A stretch of 64,000 nucleotides of DNA from Paraburkholderia sp. BL25I1N1 (GCF_003002025.1 NZ_PVZB01000001.1:372001-436000), one strand, 5' to 3'; shown: positions 1 to 9,074, counted from the stretch's first letter. Made by a program: numbers and translations. The notes: a model not told the origin generated them from the sequence alone.

Positions 1-383
1 TCGTAGATGCCACGTTCGCCGATGCGGATGGTCGCGCCGTGATACGGCGGCATGACCATCACCATCGCGGCACCCGCGGCCTGCGCGCTGCGGCTGCGTT
101 CGGCGCACTGATATGAACTGAAGTGCGTGGTCGTGACGATCACCGGCACGCGGCCCGCGACGTGTTCGAGCACGACGTGCATGAGCGTGTTGCGCTCATC
201 GTCGGAGAGCGCGAACTGTTCGGAGAAGTTCGCCAGAATGCATAGCCCGTTCGAACCCGCATCGATCATGAAGTCGATGCAGCGTTTCTGGCCTTCGAGG
301 TCGAGCCGGCCGGCGTCGTCGAAGATGGTCGGGGCGACGGGGAACACGCCGCGCAATGCAGCAGGATGAGATGACTGGTTCAT
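1..383 (-). CDS. Dihydrodipicolinate synthase-family dehydratase, probable L-2-keto-3-deoxyarabonate dehydratase (partial)
   Basis: Only the first 127 residues are in the window; the gene runs off the left edge. The protein begins MNQSSHPAALRGVFPVAPTI and contains GSNGLCILANFSEQFALSDDE and TTTHFS, the layout of the N-terminal half of a class I aldolase-type TIM barrel in the DapA family. From memory it closely resembles the L-2-keto-3-deoxyarabonate dehydratases of the non-phosphorylative arabinose pathway, which dehydrate the sugar acid to alpha-ketoglutarate semialdehyde in the cytoplasm. The Schiff-base lysine would lie beyond the window, so activity cannot be confirmed. It diverges from a LysR gene 132 bp away, which probably regulates it. 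The exact substrate is inferred. Confidence 0.75.
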   Translation of the reverse strand, partial: MNQSSHPAALRGVFPVAPTIFDDAGRLDLEGQKRCIDFMIDAGSNGLCILANFSEQFALSDDERNTLMHVVLEHVAGRVPVIVTTTHFSSYQCAERSRSAQAAGAAMVMVMPPYHGATIRIGERGIY

Positions 384-426
384 GGTTGTGCGTTTTCGTG
401 GGTGTGGGAATGTCTCCACTGGCGAC

Positions 427-454
427 TATACGGCGTTGGGGCAGCGCGGGTATA
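427..454. promoter_or_regulatory. Candidate LysR operator between divergent genes
   Basis: TATAC and GTATA form an inverted repeat (427-431 and 450-454) in the middle of the divergent intergenic region. LysR proteins usually bind dyads with a T-N11-A core; the 18-bp spacing here is wide, so the assignment is weak. Confidence 0.25.
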
Positions 455-515
455 TTGAATTGTTTCCATCTTGTGATCGCTTTTGCGACTCACCCATGCT
501 TGAACGCGATCCTTC

Positions 516-1499
516 ATGAAAAACACCCTCAACGTCCTGCTTTCGAAGCTGCGCATGAAGCAACTCCAGTTGCTGATCGCACTCGACGACCTGAAGTCCC
601 TGCACAAAGCCGCCGGCGCGATGTCCATGACGCAATCGGCCGCCAGCAAGGCCTTGCAGGAACTGGAGTCGATGCTCGACGCACCGCTCTTCGAGCGCTC
701 GAAGAGCGGCATGATCCCGAACCAGCTCGGCCACTGCGTGATCCGCTACGCGCGGCTCATGACGACCGATCTCACCGCGCTCTGCCAGGACGTTGCCGAG
801 ATACGTTCCGGGCGCGGCGGGCGGCTTGCGATCGGCGCGATCATGGGCGCGATTCCGGAGTGCGTCGTGCCGGCGCTGAATCAACTGCATGCGGCCCAGC
901 CGGATCTTTCCGTCGAAGTGGTGGAAGACACGAGCGCGCGCATGCTGCAGCAACTCGACGACGGCCGGCTCGATCTGGTGATCGGCCGCGCGGCGGTGGC
1001 GGCCGATCCGTCGAAATATCACTATCGTCCGCTAGGCGACGAGCCGCTCTCGGTGGTGGTCGGCTACGGTCATCCGCCGTTGCCGAAGAAAGAGGTGAAA
1101 CTGCGCGATCTGGCCGGCCACCGTTGGGTGATGTATCCGTCGCATATGCCGCTGCACGCGCTGCTCGAACGTGAGATGGATCTGGCCGGTCTGCGGATGC
1201 CGGATAACCCGGTTTCCACGGCCTCGACGTTCGTGACGGTGGCGCTCCTGCAGAGCAGTCACGATCTGGTTTCGCTGTTGCCCACGGCAATCGCCGGCTT
1301 GTTCGTTCGGCAAAAAATGCTGCGCCTCGTGCCGGTGAAGCTCAAGTCGCCTTCGCAGACTTTTGGCATCGTGACGCGCAAGGGCGGTGTGCTGTCGCCG
1401 CCGGCGGAACAGTTCATCGATCTGCTGTGCGCGCTGCCGGTCGAACAGGCGCAGGGACGGTCGCCGGAACGCCCGGCGAGAAAGCAAAAAACCGCCTGA
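516..1499 (+). CDS. LysR-family transcriptional regulator
   Basis: This 327-residue protein has the normal LysR length. The N-terminal winged helix-turn-helix is at about residues 14-75 (LHKAAGAMSMTQSAASKALQ), followed by a two-lobe periplasmic-binding-like effector domain from about residue 95 (GGRLAIGAIMGAIPECVVPA). The overall look is of the GbpR-like subgroup that controls sugar and sugar-acid operons. It is transcribed away from the neighbouring dehydratase gene, the classical arrangement for a LysR regulator and its target, so arabinose or a related sugar acid is a reasonable guess for the inducer. The start ATG begins MKNTLNVLLSK; no strong Shine-Dalgarno is visible, and the in-frame ATG at residue 14 is an alternative. 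Confidence 0.85.
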   Translation: MKNTLNVLLSKLRMKQLQLLIALDDLKSLHKAAGAMSMTQSAASKALQELESMLDAPLFERSKSGMIPNQLGHCVIRYARLMTTDLTALCQDVAEIRSGRGGRLAIGAIMGAIPECVVPALNQLHAAQPDLSVEVVEDTSARMLQQLDDGRLDLVIGRAAVAADPSKYHYRPLGDEPLSVVVGYGHPPLPKKEVKLRDLAGHRWVMYPSHMPLHALLEREMDLAGLRMPDNPVSTASTFVTVALLQSSHDLVSLLPTAIAGLFVRQKMLRLVPVKLKSPSQTFGIVTRKGGVLSPPAEQFIDLLCALPVEQAQGRSPERPARKQKTA

Positions 1500-1513
1500 A
1501 GCGGCGATTTTTT
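1486..1513 (+). terminator. Rho-independent terminator
   Basis: An A-tract, then CCGC-ctgaa-GCGG, then CGA and six T. The hairpin overlaps the stop codon of the LysR gene. The flanking A and T tracts make it potentially bidirectional. Confidence 0.6.
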
Positions 1514-1695
1514 CATCACAGGAAAGACGCTCAATATCGCATGGCAATTCACGCCGCGCCATGCTTCGCAAACGGGTGTTGTAGCCGCGACACTCTCGGG
1601 TAAATCCGAACGGATCGCGGGTTCGCGTTCCGCGCTACACTGCTTCGAAGGTGTGCCGGCCCTGAAGAAACCGGTGCCCGCTCGGGGAGAGCACC

Positions 1696-4600
1696 ATGAA
1701 TCGGCCGCTGATTCGGTTACCGTTTCGCGCAACGGGCACGACGTCTGTGCGCAAGTGGATCAAATGGGCGCTGGTAGCGGCATTTTTGCTTGCGCTGGCA
1801 TTGGCGGCACGCTTTTGCCAGATCGAGATCGAAACCTCGCGATTGCAGGCGCACTATCTCTCCGAATTGACTCGCGACGTCGGTTTTTCCGTCGCGGACG
1901 GTCCCAGTCATTCCATCCGTTTTCCCCAAACCGACAAAGGCCCTTACGACAGCCGCCTGGGCTACGCGTTGCTGCCGTCCATCCAGCAGCGTCTGTTGCA
2001 ACGCGGCTTTGAAATCACCACTCAGGCGCGCGACTCCGAGCGGATGCTGTCGCTGGCGGACAACGGCCTCTTTCTCCCGTACGAAGAAAAGGATCAGGCG
2101 GGCCTGCAACTCTTCGACGGCACCGGCGCGCCGCTTTTCGCCGCGCAGTTTCCCGGCCGCGTATACGACAGCTTCGACGCGATTCCGCCGCTGGTCGTGA
2201 ATTCGCTGCTGTTTATCGAAGACCGCTATCTGCTCGATCCGAACCAGCCAAACCGCAATCCGGCTATCGACTGGGGCCGCTTTAGCCGCGCATTGGCCGA
2301 TCAGGGCGTGCGCGTGTTCGATCACCATCAGTCGCAGCCCGGCGGCAGCACGCTCGCCACGCAGATCGAAAAATTCCGCCACTCGGCGGGCGGCCGCACG
2401 GCGACGCCGCCGGAGAAACTGCGGCAGATCGCGTCGGCTTCGGTGCGCGCCTATCTGAACGGCCCGCAAACCATGCCGGCGCGCCGGCAGATCGTGGTCC
2501 ACTATCTCAACTCGGTGCCGCTGGCCGCGCAGCCGGGCATTGGCGAAATCAACGGTATCGGCGACGGTCTCGCCGCCTGGTATGGCCGCGATTTCAACGA
2601 CGTCAACCGCATCCTCGCAGCGCCTTCGACCGAACAGAATCTGCCGGAGCAAGGCGTTGCGTTCAGGCAGGTGCTTTCGTTGATGATCGCGCAACGTGCA
2701 CCGTCGTATTTCCTGCATCACGGCTACAAGGAACTCGAACGGCTGACCGACAGTTACTTGCGGCTGCTGGCGAACGGCGGCATCGTGTCGATCCCGTTGC
2801 GCGACGCCGCGCTCTCCGCGGTGGTCGATTTGCACCGCGCGCCCGCCAAAACGGCCAGTGCGGATTCCTTCGTGTCGCGCAAGGCGGTGACGTCGATGCG
2901 TTCGCATCTGCTCGCCGCGCTCGGCATACCGAGTTTTTACGAACTCGACCGCCTCGATCTGCAGGCGAACGGCACACTCAACAACACCGTTCAGCAAGCC
3001 GTGAGCGACCGGCTCGCCGCTGCCGCCACGCGCGACGGCGCGAAAGCGGCGGGTCTGGTCGGTTTCGAAATGCTGCGCGCGTCGGACGATCCGTCGAGAA
3101 TCGCCTACAGCTTCACACTGTTCGAGCGGCGCGACGGCGCCAACCTCGTGCGCGTGCAAACCGACAGCGTCAACCAGCCGTTCGACATCAATTCCGGCGC
3201 GCGCCTGAATCTCGGTTCGACGGCGAAACTGCGTACCGTGGTGACGTATTTGCAGATCGTCTCCGACCTGCACAAGCGCTATGCACCGTTGAGCACGGCG
3301 CAACTGAAAGCCGTGAAGTACGATCCGAACGATCAACTCACGCGCTGGTCGCTCGACTACCTTGCGCACACCTCGGACCGTTCGCTGCAAGCCATGCTCG
3401 ACGCGGCCGTTGAGCGCAAATACTCGGCTAGTCCCGGTGAAACGTTCTACACGGGCGGCGGCGCGCAGACCTTCAACAATTTCGAATCCGACGACAACAG
3501 CCGCATCCTGACCGTGCACCGCGCGTTCCAGCATTCGGTGAATCTGGTGTTCGTGCGGCTGATGCGCGACATCGTCCACTACGAAATGGTGCAGACCACC
3601 GGTCCGTCGGCGCAATGGCTGGCCGATCCTGAGATGCGCAAGATGTATCTGACGCGCTTCGCCGATCAGGAAAGCCGCGTGTACATGAATCGTTTCTACA
3701 CGAAGTATCACGGTAAGACGCGCGATCAGGCGCTCGCACTGCTGCTGCTCGGCGTGCGCAAATCGCCGCCCAAGGTGGCGACGGTGTTGCGCAGCGTCGC
3801 GCCGGACGAGTCGAATGCGTGGTTCAACGCGCAAATGCGTGCGGCGCTGAAGAACACGCCGGCCGCCTCCGTGCTCGACGATGAAGACCTCGCGAACCTG
3901 TACGCCAAATACGCAATCGACCGCTTCAATCTGAACGATCGTGGCTATATCTCGAGCGTGCATCCGCTGGAACTGTGGACGCTCAACTATCTGCGCGAAC
4001 ATCCCGACGCCACGCTCGAACAGATCCAGAGCGCGAGCCGTGACGTGCGTCTGTCGACTTATTCGTGGCTCTTCAAGACGCGCTATCACGCGACGCAGGA
4101 CCGCCGCATCAAACGGATGGTCGAACTGCGCGCTTACGATGCGATCGGCAAATCATGGCAGGCGCTCGGCTATCCGTTCGCGACGCTCACGCCTTCGTAT
4201 GCCGCGGCAATCGGCGCGTCGGGCGACCGGCCGGCCGCGCTTGCACAACTGATCGGCGTGATCGCCAACAACGGCAACAAGGTGCCGACGGAAAGTCTCA
4301 CGCAACTCGACTTCGCGAAAGACACGCCTTACGAAACGCACTTCAAGCGCGCGGCGGTTGCGCCGGAGCAGCAGTTGTCGCCGGAAATCGCGAGCACGGT
4401 GAAAGTGTTGCTGCGCGATGTGGTGACGGGCGGCACGGCGAGGCGTCTTGCGCAAGGCATGACGTTCCCCGATGGACAAACGTTGGAGGTCTACGGCAAG
4501 ACCGGCACCGGCGATCAGCGCTTCAATGTGTTCGCCAAAGGCGCGCGGCTGATCGAGTCGCGCAAGGTGAACCGTAGCGCGACTTTCGTGTTCGCGATGG

Positions 4601-4776
4601 GCGACCGGTTCTACGGCACGTTGACCGCGTGGGTGCATGAACCGTATGCCGCGCATTACGAGTTCACCAGTGCGCTGTCCGTGCAATTGCTGAAGTCGTT
4701 GGCGCCGGTGTTGCAGCCATTGCTGAATGAGACGCCTGTGAAGACGGTTTCGGTTTCGAAGGTTGCCGCGCAATGA
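1696..4776 (+). CDS. Divergent class A penicillin-binding protein (transglycosylase/transpeptidase)
   Basis: A 1026-residue inner-membrane protein with one N-terminal membrane segment (about residues 22-40) and the rest periplasmic. A GT51-like glycosyltransferase region follows: E175-D176 stand where the catalytic ED pair is expected and GGSTLATQ (216-223) matches the GGST motif, but the usual EDxxFxxHxG spacing and the second glutamate motif are not conserved. The transpeptidase has all three motifs: S508-T-A-K511, S614-V-N616 and K935-T-G937. The distances between them are much longer than in PBP1a/1b, so there are large insertions. The start follows a GGGGAGA Shine-Dalgarno. It probably polymerises or crosslinks peptidoglycan; transglycosylase activity is uncertain. 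The 3' end has been duplicated downstream. Confidence 0.8.
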   Translation: MNRPLIRLPFRATGTTSVRKWIKWALVAAFLLALALAARFCQIEIETSRLQAHYLSELTRDVGFSVADGPSHSIRFPQTDKGPYDSRLGYALLPSIQQRLLQRGFEITTQARDSERMLSLADNGLFLPYEEKDQAGLQLFDGTGAPLFAAQFPGRVYDSFDAIPPLVVNSLLFIEDRYLLDPNQPNRNPAIDWGRFSRALADQGVRVFDHHQSQPGGSTLATQIEKFRHSAGGRTATPPEKLRQIASASVRAYLNGPQTMPARRQIVVHYLNSVPLAAQPGIGEINGIGDGLAAWYGRDFNDVNRILAAPSTEQNLPEQGVAFRQVLSLMIAQRAPSYFLHHGYKELERLTDSYLRLLANGGIVSIPLRDAALSAVVDLHRAPAKTASADSFVSRKAVTSMRSHLLAALGIPSFYELDRLDLQANGTLNNTVQQAVSDRLAAAATRDGAKAAGLVGFEMLRASDDPSRIAYSFTLFERRDGANLVRVQTDSVNQPFDINSGARLNLGSTAKLRTVVTYLQIVSDLHKRYAPLSTAQLKAVKYDPNDQLTRWSLDYLAHTSDRSLQAMLDAAVERKYSASPGETFYTGGGAQTFNNFESDDNSRILTVHRAFQHSVNLVFVRLMRDIVHYEMVQTTGPSAQWLADPEMRKMYLTRFADQESRVYMNRFYTKYHGKTRDQALALLLLGVRKSPPKVATVLRSVAPDESNAWFNAQMRAALKNTPAASVLDDEDLANLYAKYAIDRFNLNDRGYISSVHPLELWTLNYLREHPDATLEQIQSASRDVRLSTYSWLFKTRYHATQDRRIKRMVELRAYDAIGKSWQALGYPFATLTPSYAAAIGASGDRPAALAQLIGVIANNGNKVPTESLTQLDFAKDTPYETHFKRAAVAPEQQLSPEIASTVKVLLRDVVTGGTARRLAQGMTFPDGQTLEVYGKTGTGDQRFNVFAKGARLIESRKVNRSATFVFAMGDRFYGTLTAWVHEPYAAHYEFTSALSVQLLKSLAPVLQPLLNETPVKTVSVSKVAAQ

Positions 4777-4882
4777 GCATCGGGCGCAGCGTGCCGGTGT
4801 TGCAGCCGTTGTTGAACGATCGGCTTGTGAAGACGGCTACGGTTGCGAAAGGTCGGTGCGCAATGACCATCGAGCGCAGCCT
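4704..4882 (+). repeat. Degenerate tandem duplication of the PBP gene 3' end
   Basis: Unit 1 (4704-4792) covers the last codons and stop of the PBP gene; unit 2 (4793-about 4882) repeats it with substitutions. Both contain GCCGGTGTTGCAGCC, TTGTGAAGACGG or CCTGTGAAGACGG, GCGCAATGA and CGCAGC in the same order. The second copy lies in another frame. An ATGA overlap with the PBP stop opens a 49-codon frame (4773-4922) that spans unit 2 and ends in the convergent ROK gene; I see no sign it encodes a functional protein. Confidence 0.75.
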
Positions 4883-4918
4883 GCTGGTGCTGATGTCGAT
4901 GAGCCGCACCGGCAGCGC

Positions 4919-6145
4919 CTAAAAAACCGTCTCCGCCGCCGGCTTCAGGAACAACTCATGCACCGGCGCGAAATGCGCATAGAGCGGCAGAATCGCGCCG
5001 CCCATCGCACGCGCGTCGGCGCCGATCGCGCCTTCCAGCAATTGCGGACGCACCATGCCTTCCCATTCGAAGCGATCGAGCACGCGTTCGGTGCGGCGAA
5101 TGATTTCGCGCAACAGTTGCCGGTCGAGTTCGCCGTCGATCACGATCGCATCGAGATCGAGCAGGGCGGCCGCATTGGTCAGCGCAGTGGCGATCGCTGG
5201 GCATGCGCTGTCGAGCCATTGCTCGGTGTGCCGCCACAGTTCCGGCGACAACGCCCGATGATCGTGCGCCGCCGCGGCCGACGCGCCCGCATCGGTCAAC
5301 AGCTTTTCGAGCACGAAGCCCGACGCCGCGTGCAGCAGCTGGCGCGCGGGTTTGCGCGTGCCGCCTTCACGCAGCGGAATCGAGCCGACCGCGCCCGCGT
5401 TGTCGTGCGGGCCGCCATGCAGACGGCCGTCGATTACAAGGCCGCCGCCGATAAACGTGCCGACGAACAGATACAGGAAATTGTGAATGCCGCGCCCCTG
5501 GCCCATCACGAGTTCGGCGGCGCATGCGGCCGTGGTGTCTTTGGCGAACTCGACGGGCAAGCCCGTCATCGTGGCGATGCGCGAGCGCAGATCGATCTCG
5601 TTCCATGCTTCCAGCGCGTCGGGCGGCGCGCCGAGAAAGTCACGCCAGCCGCCGAGCCACAAAGGCGCTGCGACGCCCACGCCGACCACCTGGCTGGCTC
5701 TCGCGCCGAGCGTCTGGTTCACGCGCGCCAGTTTATTTTCGAGCGCGGGAAACAGCGTGCGTGGATCGGGATACGCGTAATCGAAGACATCGCGGTGCAC
5801 CACGTGGCCGGCAAAATCCATTGCCAGCACGTCGAGACTGCGGCGTCCCACCTTGACGCCGATGGTGTACGCGCCTTGCGCGCGCAACGCGATCGGCACC
5901 GACGGCTGCCCGATCCTGCCGCGCACGCGAGCCTGCTTTTCAAGCAGCCCGTCGTCGATGAGACGCTCGACGATCATCGACACCGTCTGCATCGAAAGAC
6001 GCGTGAGGCGGCCGACGTCGGCTTTCGGCAGCGGCCCATGCAAGCGGATCGCCTGCAACACGATGCGCTCGTTGAACTGCCGCATGCCGACCTGATTCGA
6101 GCCGACCGTGCGTTTGAGGGGCGAACGGGTGCCGGTGGTTTCCAT
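4919..6145 (-). CDS. ROK-family transcriptional repressor of the fructose-type ABC operon
   Basis: A 408-residue protein with an N-terminal MarR-like winged helix (about residues 25-75, ADVGRLTRLSMQTVSMIVER) followed by a ROK domain (VGVGVAAPLW, GTFIGGGLVIDGRLHGG). The zinc-binding CxCGxxGCxE signature of many ROK proteins is absent, and the DxGxT ATP motif of sugar kinases is replaced by KVGRRS, so this is a regulator and not a kinase. It is the last gene of the frcBCA operon, 30 bp after frcA. By analogy with rhizobial frc loci it should sense the imported sugar or its phosphate and repress the operon through the palindrome in front of frcB. Confidence 0.88.
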   Translation of the reverse strand: METTGTRSPLKRTVGSNQVGMRQFNERIVLQAIRLHGPLPKADVGRLTRLSMQTVSMIVERLIDDGLLEKQARVRGRIGQPSVPIALRAQGAYTIGVKVGRRSLDVLAMDFAGHVVHRDVFDYAYPDPRTLFPALENKLARVNQTLGARASQVVGVGVAAPLWLGGWRDFLGAPPDALEAWNEIDLRSRIATMTGLPVEFAKDTTAACAAELVMGQGRGIHNFLYLFVGTFIGGGLVIDGRLHGGPHDNAGAVGSIPLREGGTRKPARQLLHAASGFVLEKLLTDAGASAAAAHDHRALSPELWRHTEQWLDSACPAIATALTNAAALLDLDAIVIDGELDRQLLREIIRRTERVLDRFEWEGMVRPQLLEGAIGADARAMGGAILPLYAHFAPVHELFLKPAAETVF

Positions 6146-6175
6146 GGTAGGCGCCCGCTCAGCAGGATGCGCGCA

Positions 6176-6973
6176 TCATGCAATCGCCTTGACGTCTGCT
6201 TCCTTTGCGCCGGTCATGATTGCCACCGCCTCCGACATGTGGATGTCCGCCCGGTTCACGAGCGCCGCGCGCCGGCCGAGTCGCTGAATATGAATGCGGT
6301 CCGCGATCTCGAACACGTGCGGCATGTTGTGGCTGATAAGGATCACCGGCAGGCCGCGATCACGCACGCGGCGGATCAGTTCCAGCACCATGTTGCCTTC
6401 CTTCACGCCGAGCGCGGCGGTCGGTTCGTCGAGAATCACCACGTGCCGCGCGAACGCCGCGCTGCGTGCCACGGCCACGCCCTGGCGCTGGCCGCCCGAG
6501 AGCGTTTCCACGGCCTGGCGCATCGAACGGATACCAATCTGCAGGTCCTTCATATGCGCGGTCGCTTCGTCCAGCATGCGGCGCTTGTCGATCATCTTGA
6601 AGATCGAGCCGCGCCAGCCGGGTTTCAGCAATTCGCGCGCAAGGAACAGGTTTTCGGCGATGCTCATGGCCGGCGCCACGGCGAGTTCCTGATACACCGT
6701 CTCGATGCCTTGCGCGCGGGCATCCAGCGGGCTGCGGAATTTGACCGGCTTGCCGTCGAGCAGAATCTCGCCTTCATCCGGCACCGTGGCGCCGGAAAGG
6801 GCCTTGATCAACGACGATTTTCCCGCGCCGTTATCGCCGATCACGGCCATGATCTCGCCGGGCAGCACTTCGAAATCGCAACCGTCGAGTGCGGTCACAT
6901 TGCCGTAGCGTTTGATGAGTCCGCGCGCCTGCAGAACGGGCATCGCGGAAGAAGCGGAAATGGGGGTAGACAT
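6176..6973 (-). CDS. frcA: Sugar ABC transporter ATP-binding protein (FrcA type)
   Basis: A 265-residue single-domain ATPase with Walker A GDNGAGKSS near residue 47, the signature LSGGQRQ, Walker B VVILDEPTAALG and the switch histidine LISHN. Unlike RbsA/XylG it has one nucleotide-binding domain, as is typical of FrcA. It would energise uptake by FrcC at the cytoplasmic face of the inner membrane, probably as a homodimer. It sits 19 bp after frcC in the same operon. Confidence 0.9.
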   Translation of the reverse strand: MSTPISASSAMPVLQARGLIKRYGNVTALDGCDFEVLPGEIMAVIGDNGAGKSSLIKALSGATVPDEGEILLDGKPVKFRSPLDARAQGIETVYQELAVAPAMSIAENLFLARELLKPGWRGSIFKMIDKRRMLDEATAHMKDLQIGIRSMRQAVETLSGGQRQGVAVARSAAFARHVVILDEPTAALGVKEGNMVLELIRRVRDRGLPVILISHNMPHVFEIADRIHIQRLGRRAALVNRADIHMSEAVAIMTGAKEADVKAIA

Positions 6974-6992
6974 GACGGATTCCTCTGGCTGT

Positions 6993-7979
6993 TCAACCGC
7001 GACGATGGGAAAGTTTGTCGGCGGCCACCGCGAGAATCACCAGCATGCCGGTGATCAACACCTGGTAGACCGAAGAAACGCCGATCAGGGTCAAGCCATT
7101 GCGAAACACGCCGACGATCAACGCGCCGAGCAGCGTGCCGACAATCGAGCCGCGTCCGCCGAACAGGCTCGTGCCGCCGAGCACGACCGCGGTAATACTG
7201 TCGAGATTCTCGGTTTGTCCCGCCTGCGGATCGCCCACGCCCGTACGCGACACGGACAACAGCGCGGCGATGCCGTAGATCGCGCCCGCCAGCGAGTACA
7301 CGGTCAGCAAGATTTTTTGCGACGAGAGGCCCATCAGCCGCGCGGCCTCGGGGTTATTGCCGAGCGCGTACAGATGCCGGCCCGGCACGGTGTCGCGCAA
7401 CACGAACCACGTGGCCAGATACATCAGCAAGGTGAGCACGGTGCCGTACGTGACATCCGCGGGGCCGAGCTTGAATGTGTTGCCGAAGAACATGATCGCG
7501 TCCGGCAGGTTCGACACGCTCTCCGCGTTCGAATAGATCTGCGTGAGCGCGAAAGCGATATTCAACGTACCTAAGGTGACGATGAAGGCAGGCAGTTTGA
7601 TGCGCGTGATCAACACACCGTTGAGCGCGCCGAACAGCGTGCTCGCGCCAACGCCGCACAGAATCGCGACGACCGGCGGTACGCCGAGCGTGACCGCGAA
7701 TTTGGTCATGATGATCGAGCCGAACGCCATCACCATGCCGCACGAGAGGTCGATGCCGCCCGTCAGCACGATCAGCGTCTGGCCGATGGCGATGACCGCG
7801 ACCACCATGGTTTGCTGCAGAATCAGCGAGAGGTTCTGGAACGACAGGAAGCGGTTGCTTTGTGAAATGAAGAAGCCGCACGCCAGTACCAGTGCGATGA
7901 GTGGCCCGACTTCGGCAAGCGATGGCATGCGCTCGGCGAACGAACGCGAATGGCCGGCGGGCGCGGAAGGAGTCGACAT
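6993..7979 (-). CDS. frcC: Sugar ABC transporter permease (FrcC type)
   Basis: A 328-residue, very hydrophobic protein of the CUT2 (BPD_transp_2) permease family with about 8-10 membrane segments. Family hallmarks visible are VIAIGQTLIVLTGGIDLS early on and VVLGGTSLFGGRGSIVGT near the C terminus. It forms the membrane channel with FrcA and takes the sugar delivered by FrcB. The gene lies between frcB and frcA in the same direction. Fructose, possibly with ribose or mannose, is the likely substrate by similarity of the whole system. Confidence 0.9.
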   Translation of the reverse strand: MSTPSAPAGHSRSFAERMPSLAEVGPLIALVLACGFFISQSNRFLSFQNLSLILQQTMVVAVIAIGQTLIVLTGGIDLSCGMVMAFGSIIMTKFAVTLGVPPVVAILCGVGASTLFGALNGVLITRIKLPAFIVTLGTLNIAFALTQIYSNAESVSNLPDAIMFFGNTFKLGPADVTYGTVLTLLMYLATWFVLRDTVPGRHLYALGNNPEAARLMGLSSQKILLTVYSLAGAIYGIAALLSVSRTGVGDPQAGQTENLDSITAVVLGGTSLFGGRGSIVGTLLGALIVGVFRNGLTLIGVSSVYQVLITGMLVILAVAADKLSHRRG

Positions 7980-8034
7980 GATGAATAACCTCGATGCAGG
8001 AGCGCGGCGCTTTGGCCACGCGGCAAATGCGATG

Positions 8035-8056
8035 GCGGCCCGGCGAAGCGGGCCGC
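8035..8056 (-). promoter_or_regulatory. Intercistronic hairpin after frcB
   Basis: GCGGCCCG-gcgaag-CGGGCCGC is a perfect 8-bp stem with a 6-nt loop just past the frcB stop codon. There is no T-tract, so it is probably an mRNA-stabilising structure that keeps the binding protein in excess over the permease, not a full terminator. Confidence 0.5.
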
Positions 8057-8069
8057 TGTTCAGTGCGTG

Positions 8070-9074
8070 TTACTTGTTGCCCCAACAGTTGTCGAGGCCG
8101 AACTTCGTGTCCTTGCTGTCGATGCCGGACATCGGTTTGTCGGTGATCAGCGTCACGCCGGTGTCCTGATAGCCGGAGACCTTCTTGCCGGTCTTCGCGT
8201 ACTCGACGCCGGCCGTCACGCCGAGCGAGGCCATCTTCAGCGGATACTGCTGCGAGGTCGCGGCGATCGCGCCGGCCTTGACGTTGCGCACGCCTTCACA
8301 GCCGCCGTCGATCGAGACGATCATCACGCTCTTGTCCTTGCCCGCCGCCTTGAGTGCGCGGTAAGCGCCCGCTGCCGCCGGTTCGTTGATCGTGTAGACC
8401 ACGTTGATGTCGGGCGACTTCTGCAAACAGTTTTCCATCGCCGTTTGGCCCTTGGCCTGATCGCCGCGCGTGTCCTGGCTGCACACCACGGAAGGATCGC
8501 CTTCCTTCACGCCGAAGCCTTCCAGGAAGCCGTTATGACGCAGCACGCCGACCGAGACGCCGGGCGCGAGATCGAGCGTGGCGATCTTCGCGGGCTTGCC
8601 GTTGAGCGCGGCTTTCGCGTATTTGCCGATCAGCACGCCGGCCTTGAAGTTGTCGGTGGCGAAGAGGGCGTCGGTGGCGTCTTGCGGATCGGTCGGTGTG
8701 TCGAGCGCGACCACCATCACACCGGCGGCGCGCGCTTTCTTGATGCTCGGCACGATCGCCTTGGTGTCGCTCGGCGTGATCAGAATCGCTTTCGCGCCGG
8801 CCGTCATCATGTTTTCGATGGCGGTGACCTGACTCGCGTTGTCGCCGTCGAACTTGCCGGCCGCGGTGACGAGCTTCGCGCCGTCTTTCGAGGCGGCCGC
8901 TTCGGCGCCCTGTTTCATCTTGACGAAGAACGGGTTGGTGTCGGTCTTGGTGATCAGGCCGACGACCGGCTGGTCAGCCGCCTGGCTCGCACTCGCACAC
9001 CATACCGCCGATGCCGCGACGCACATCGACACGATTTTCCTGGCGACAGGAAGCCTGCGGGAATTCAGATTCAT
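8070..9074 (-). CDS. frcB: Periplasmic sugar-binding protein (FrcB type)
   Basis: A 334-residue protein with a signal peptide (cleavage expected near AASQAADQP) and a periplasmic-binding fold of the ribose/fructose class: GLITKTDTNPFFVKMKQG at the start of the mature part, DGDNASQVTAIENMM, ATDNFKAG and NEPAAAGAYRAL. These stretches match what I recall of rhizobial FrcB. It captures the sugar in the periplasm and docks on FrcC. It is the first gene of the operon, and the operator palindrome lies about 145 bp upstream of its start. Confidence 0.9.
   Translation of the reverse strand: MNLNSRRLPVARKIVSMCVAASAVWCASASQAADQPVVGLITKTDTNPFFVKMKQGAEAAASKDGAKLVTAAGKFDGDNASQVTAIENMMTAGAKAILITPSDTKAIVPSIKKARAAGVMVVALDTPTDPQDATDALFATDNFKAGVLIGKYAKAALNGKPAKIATLDLAPGVSVGVLRHNGFLEGFGVKEGDPSVVCSQDTRGDQAKGQTAMENCLQKSPDINVVYTINEPAAAGAYRALKAAGKDKSVMIVSIDGGCEGVRNVKAGAIAATSQQYPLKMASLGVTAGVEYAKTGKKVSGYQDTGVTLITDKPMSGIDSKDTKFGLDNCWGNK

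Noticed and set aside
1717..4089. 790-codon open frame on the minus strand
   Set aside because: It is the antisense shadow of the PBP gene, which has clear motifs, signal anchor and ribosome site. The product is Arg/His/Ala-rich with no domain, as usual for antisense frames in GC-rich DNA.
4763..7054. 763-codon open frame on the plus strand
   Set aside because: Antisense to the ROK regulator and frcA, both well supported. Composition is dominated by Arg, His, Ala and Gln.
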